Of a stretch of 6,851 nt of DNA, positions 5,908-6,851 are shown in pieces. The stretch's first letter is position 1. Each line of letters begins with the position of its first letter. The notes under the pieces were generated by a model. That model saw nothing but the letters and a program-made list of their open reading frames with translations. It ran no database searches and was not told the origin of the DNA. The DNA is from DASTQL01 sp035761805 (GTDB lineage: Bacteria; Actinomycetota; Actinomycetes; Jiangellales; Jiangellaceae). The position numbers and the translations under genes were made by a program. Location of the stretch: NCBI GenBank assembly GCA_035761805.1, contig DASTQL010000093.1, forward strand, positions 1 through 6,851, in the 5' to 3' direction.

Positions 5908-6851
5908 TCATGGCGGCGGCCGCGGCCTACTCACCGACCGTCGTGTCCACGCGGCGGCCGCAGCCGCCAGTCGGTCCACGAGCCACGACGACACGGCCGC
6001 CCCCTCCAGCAGGACGCCCAGGCCCGGACCGTTGCGCCGCCCGGCCATGTCGAGGTTCACGACCGCCGCGATCCGGTCCCGCTCGGCCGGCGGGAGGGCC
6101 GCCACGTGCTGGCCGCTGCCGTGGAGCCCCTGCTCCTCCCCACCGAAGAGGATCACCCGAGTGTCACCCTCGAACGCATGCGCCGCCGGGGCCTCCGCCA
6201 GCGTCATCGCACCCGCAGCACCGCCCGCGTTGTCGGCCGCACCGGGCGCAGCCGCGGCTGGACCACCCGCAGAGTTGACCGAGTCGAGGTGACCGGTGAC
6301 CAGCACCACCCGACGGTCCGATCCCCCGCCCGGACGATCGGCAACGAGGTTCGCGCTGGTGCCGTCACCCACCCGGACCGACTCCTGGGTGACGGTGTAG
6401 CCCGCCGCCTCGAGCCGCCCGACGCAGTAGGCCGCCGCCTCATCGAACCCGGCGCTCAACGAATGGCGGGTCGCCAACGAGGCGAGCTGGGTGACGTCCT
6501 GCTCGTACGACGAGGGCGACAGGCTCTCGACGACCTGCCCGATCCCGGGCTCCGCCTCGACGGGTACGGGTGGGTGGCGGGTGACCACGGCCGTGTCCGC
6601 CGGCAGGGGCTCGAGCTTCCAGTCGACGTGGTCCTCCGGGACGGGAGGGACCGCGGACGCATCCACCAGGTGACGGCCGCGGTCGACGAGGACCTCCACG
6701 TCCGGGTGCTCCCGCTGGAACGCCGCACCCACCTGGGTCACCAGTGCGAGCCCACCGGTCGCCGCCGCCGGCCCCCCGGCCCCCGCCCAGCGGGCGACCT
6801 CCGCCGCACCCGACAGCGCCTCGGGCTCCCACACCACGGCCACGTCGCCGA
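5908..6851 (-). CDS. M28-family zinc metallopeptidase, lacking its C-terminal end; 5' end outside the window (probable pseudogene)
   Basis: The frame is open from the right window edge to a TGA at 5908-5910, about 314 residues; the true start lies outside. The M28 (aminopeptidase) core is clear: VVLVTGHLDSVN with the first His/Asp (His codon at 6289-6291), then PGAADNAGG with the bridging Asp, ILFGGEEQGLHGSGQH with the Glu-Glu pair, and VVNLDMAG with the next Asp ligand. In the family a further 80-100 residues follow, ending near an SDHxPF-like motif that supplies the last zinc-binding His. Here the reading degrades into TRRSVSRPRPPP shortly after ALVDRL-like helix residues and stops inside the right arm of a 13-bp inverted repeat. 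The last ligand is missing, and I see no continuation in the 200 bp downstream in any frame. The visible N-terminal 100 residues lack a recognised domain and may be a propeptide. It is probably inactive, unless the protein tolerates this loss. Confidence 0.8.
   Translation of the reverse strand, partial: GDVAVVWEPEALSGAAEVARWAGAGGPAAATGGLALVTQVGAAFQREHPDVEVLVDRGRHLVDASAVPPVPEDHVDWKLEPLPADTAVVTRHPPVPVEAEPGIGQVVESLSPSSYEQDVTQLASLATRHSLSAGFDEAAAYCVGRLEAAGYTVTQESVRVGDGTSANLVADRPGGGSDRRVVLVTGHLDSVNSAGGPAAAAPGAADNAGGAAGAMTLAEAPAAHAFEGDTRVILFGGEEQGLHGSGQHVAALPPAERDRIAAVVNLDMAGRRNGPGLGVLLEGAAVSSWLVDRLAAAAAAWTRRSVSRPRPPP

Larger units (their letters stand above)
5761..5912. repeat. 152-bp segment bounded by perfect 13-bp inverted repeats
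   Basis: CATGATCACCGTG (5761-5773) and its exact reverse complement CACGGTGATCATG (5900-5912) enclose about 126 bp. Inside are a perfect 10-bp palindrome AGTGATCACT (5810-5819), flanked on both sides by CGGCCACA (5801-5808 and 5821-5828), and a further partial copy GATCACCGTG (5857-5866). Another related GATCAC lies just outside at 5732-5737. No convincing target duplication flanks the pair. It could be a small non-autonomous mobile element, a REP-type dispersed repeat, or a set of operators. Confidence 0.55.

Noticed and set aside
1..6851. tRNA, rRNA, CRISPR array, phage or autonomous insertion-sequence genes
   Set aside because: No regularly spaced direct repeats, no transposase or integrase motifs, and no tRNA-like cloverleaf arms were seen on either strand.

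Overview
The window is very GC-rich (clearly above 65% by eye). Its codons end almost always in G or C, GTG starts are plausible, and the gene families are typical of actinomycetes. It looks like chromosomal DNA of a high-GC actinobacterium. I cannot fix the genus from the sequence alone.

Layout. Positions 3462 down to 1 (minus strand) hold a tightly packed operon: a stand-alone E2-type acyltransferase (2608-3462), a phosphoenolpyruvate-synthase-like dikinase that lacks the PEP/pyruvate TIM-barrel domain (506-2611), and a multi-pass membrane protein cut by the window edge (1-509). Both junctions are 4-base ATGA overlaps, so the three genes are very probably co-translated. A 172-bp divergent intergenic region (3463-3634) separates this operon from a plus-strand flavodoxin-like gene (3635-4138). 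It contains an imperfect match to the DosR/DevR hypoxia box. A minus-strand type-B carboxylesterase (4205-5710) converges on the flavodoxin gene. Upstream of the esterase, 5711-5907 is non-coding and repeat-rich, with several GATCAC-centred motifs. A perfect 13-bp inverted repeat at 5761-5773 / 5900-5912 encloses about 150 bp. The right arm overlaps the stop codon of a minus-strand M28 metallopeptidase (5908-6851, running off the window), which lacks the C-terminal part that carries the last zinc ligand.

How the genes may work together. The E2-like protein and the dikinase both keep their catalytic motifs (HxxxDG; ATP-grasp plus swivelling His domain). Both lack the domain that would tie them to central metabolism: no lipoyl domain in the first, no PEP/pyruvate domain in the second. 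The dikinase layout resembles rifampin phosphotransferase more than PEP synthase. One reading is a compact operon that modifies a small molecule, with a membrane partner. Another is a stress or low-oxygen metabolic module, which the flavodoxin and the DosR-like box would suit. Neither is proven here. The esterase and the broken peptidase look like separate transcription units, and the repeats between them are the likeliest mobile or genome-dispersed element in the window.
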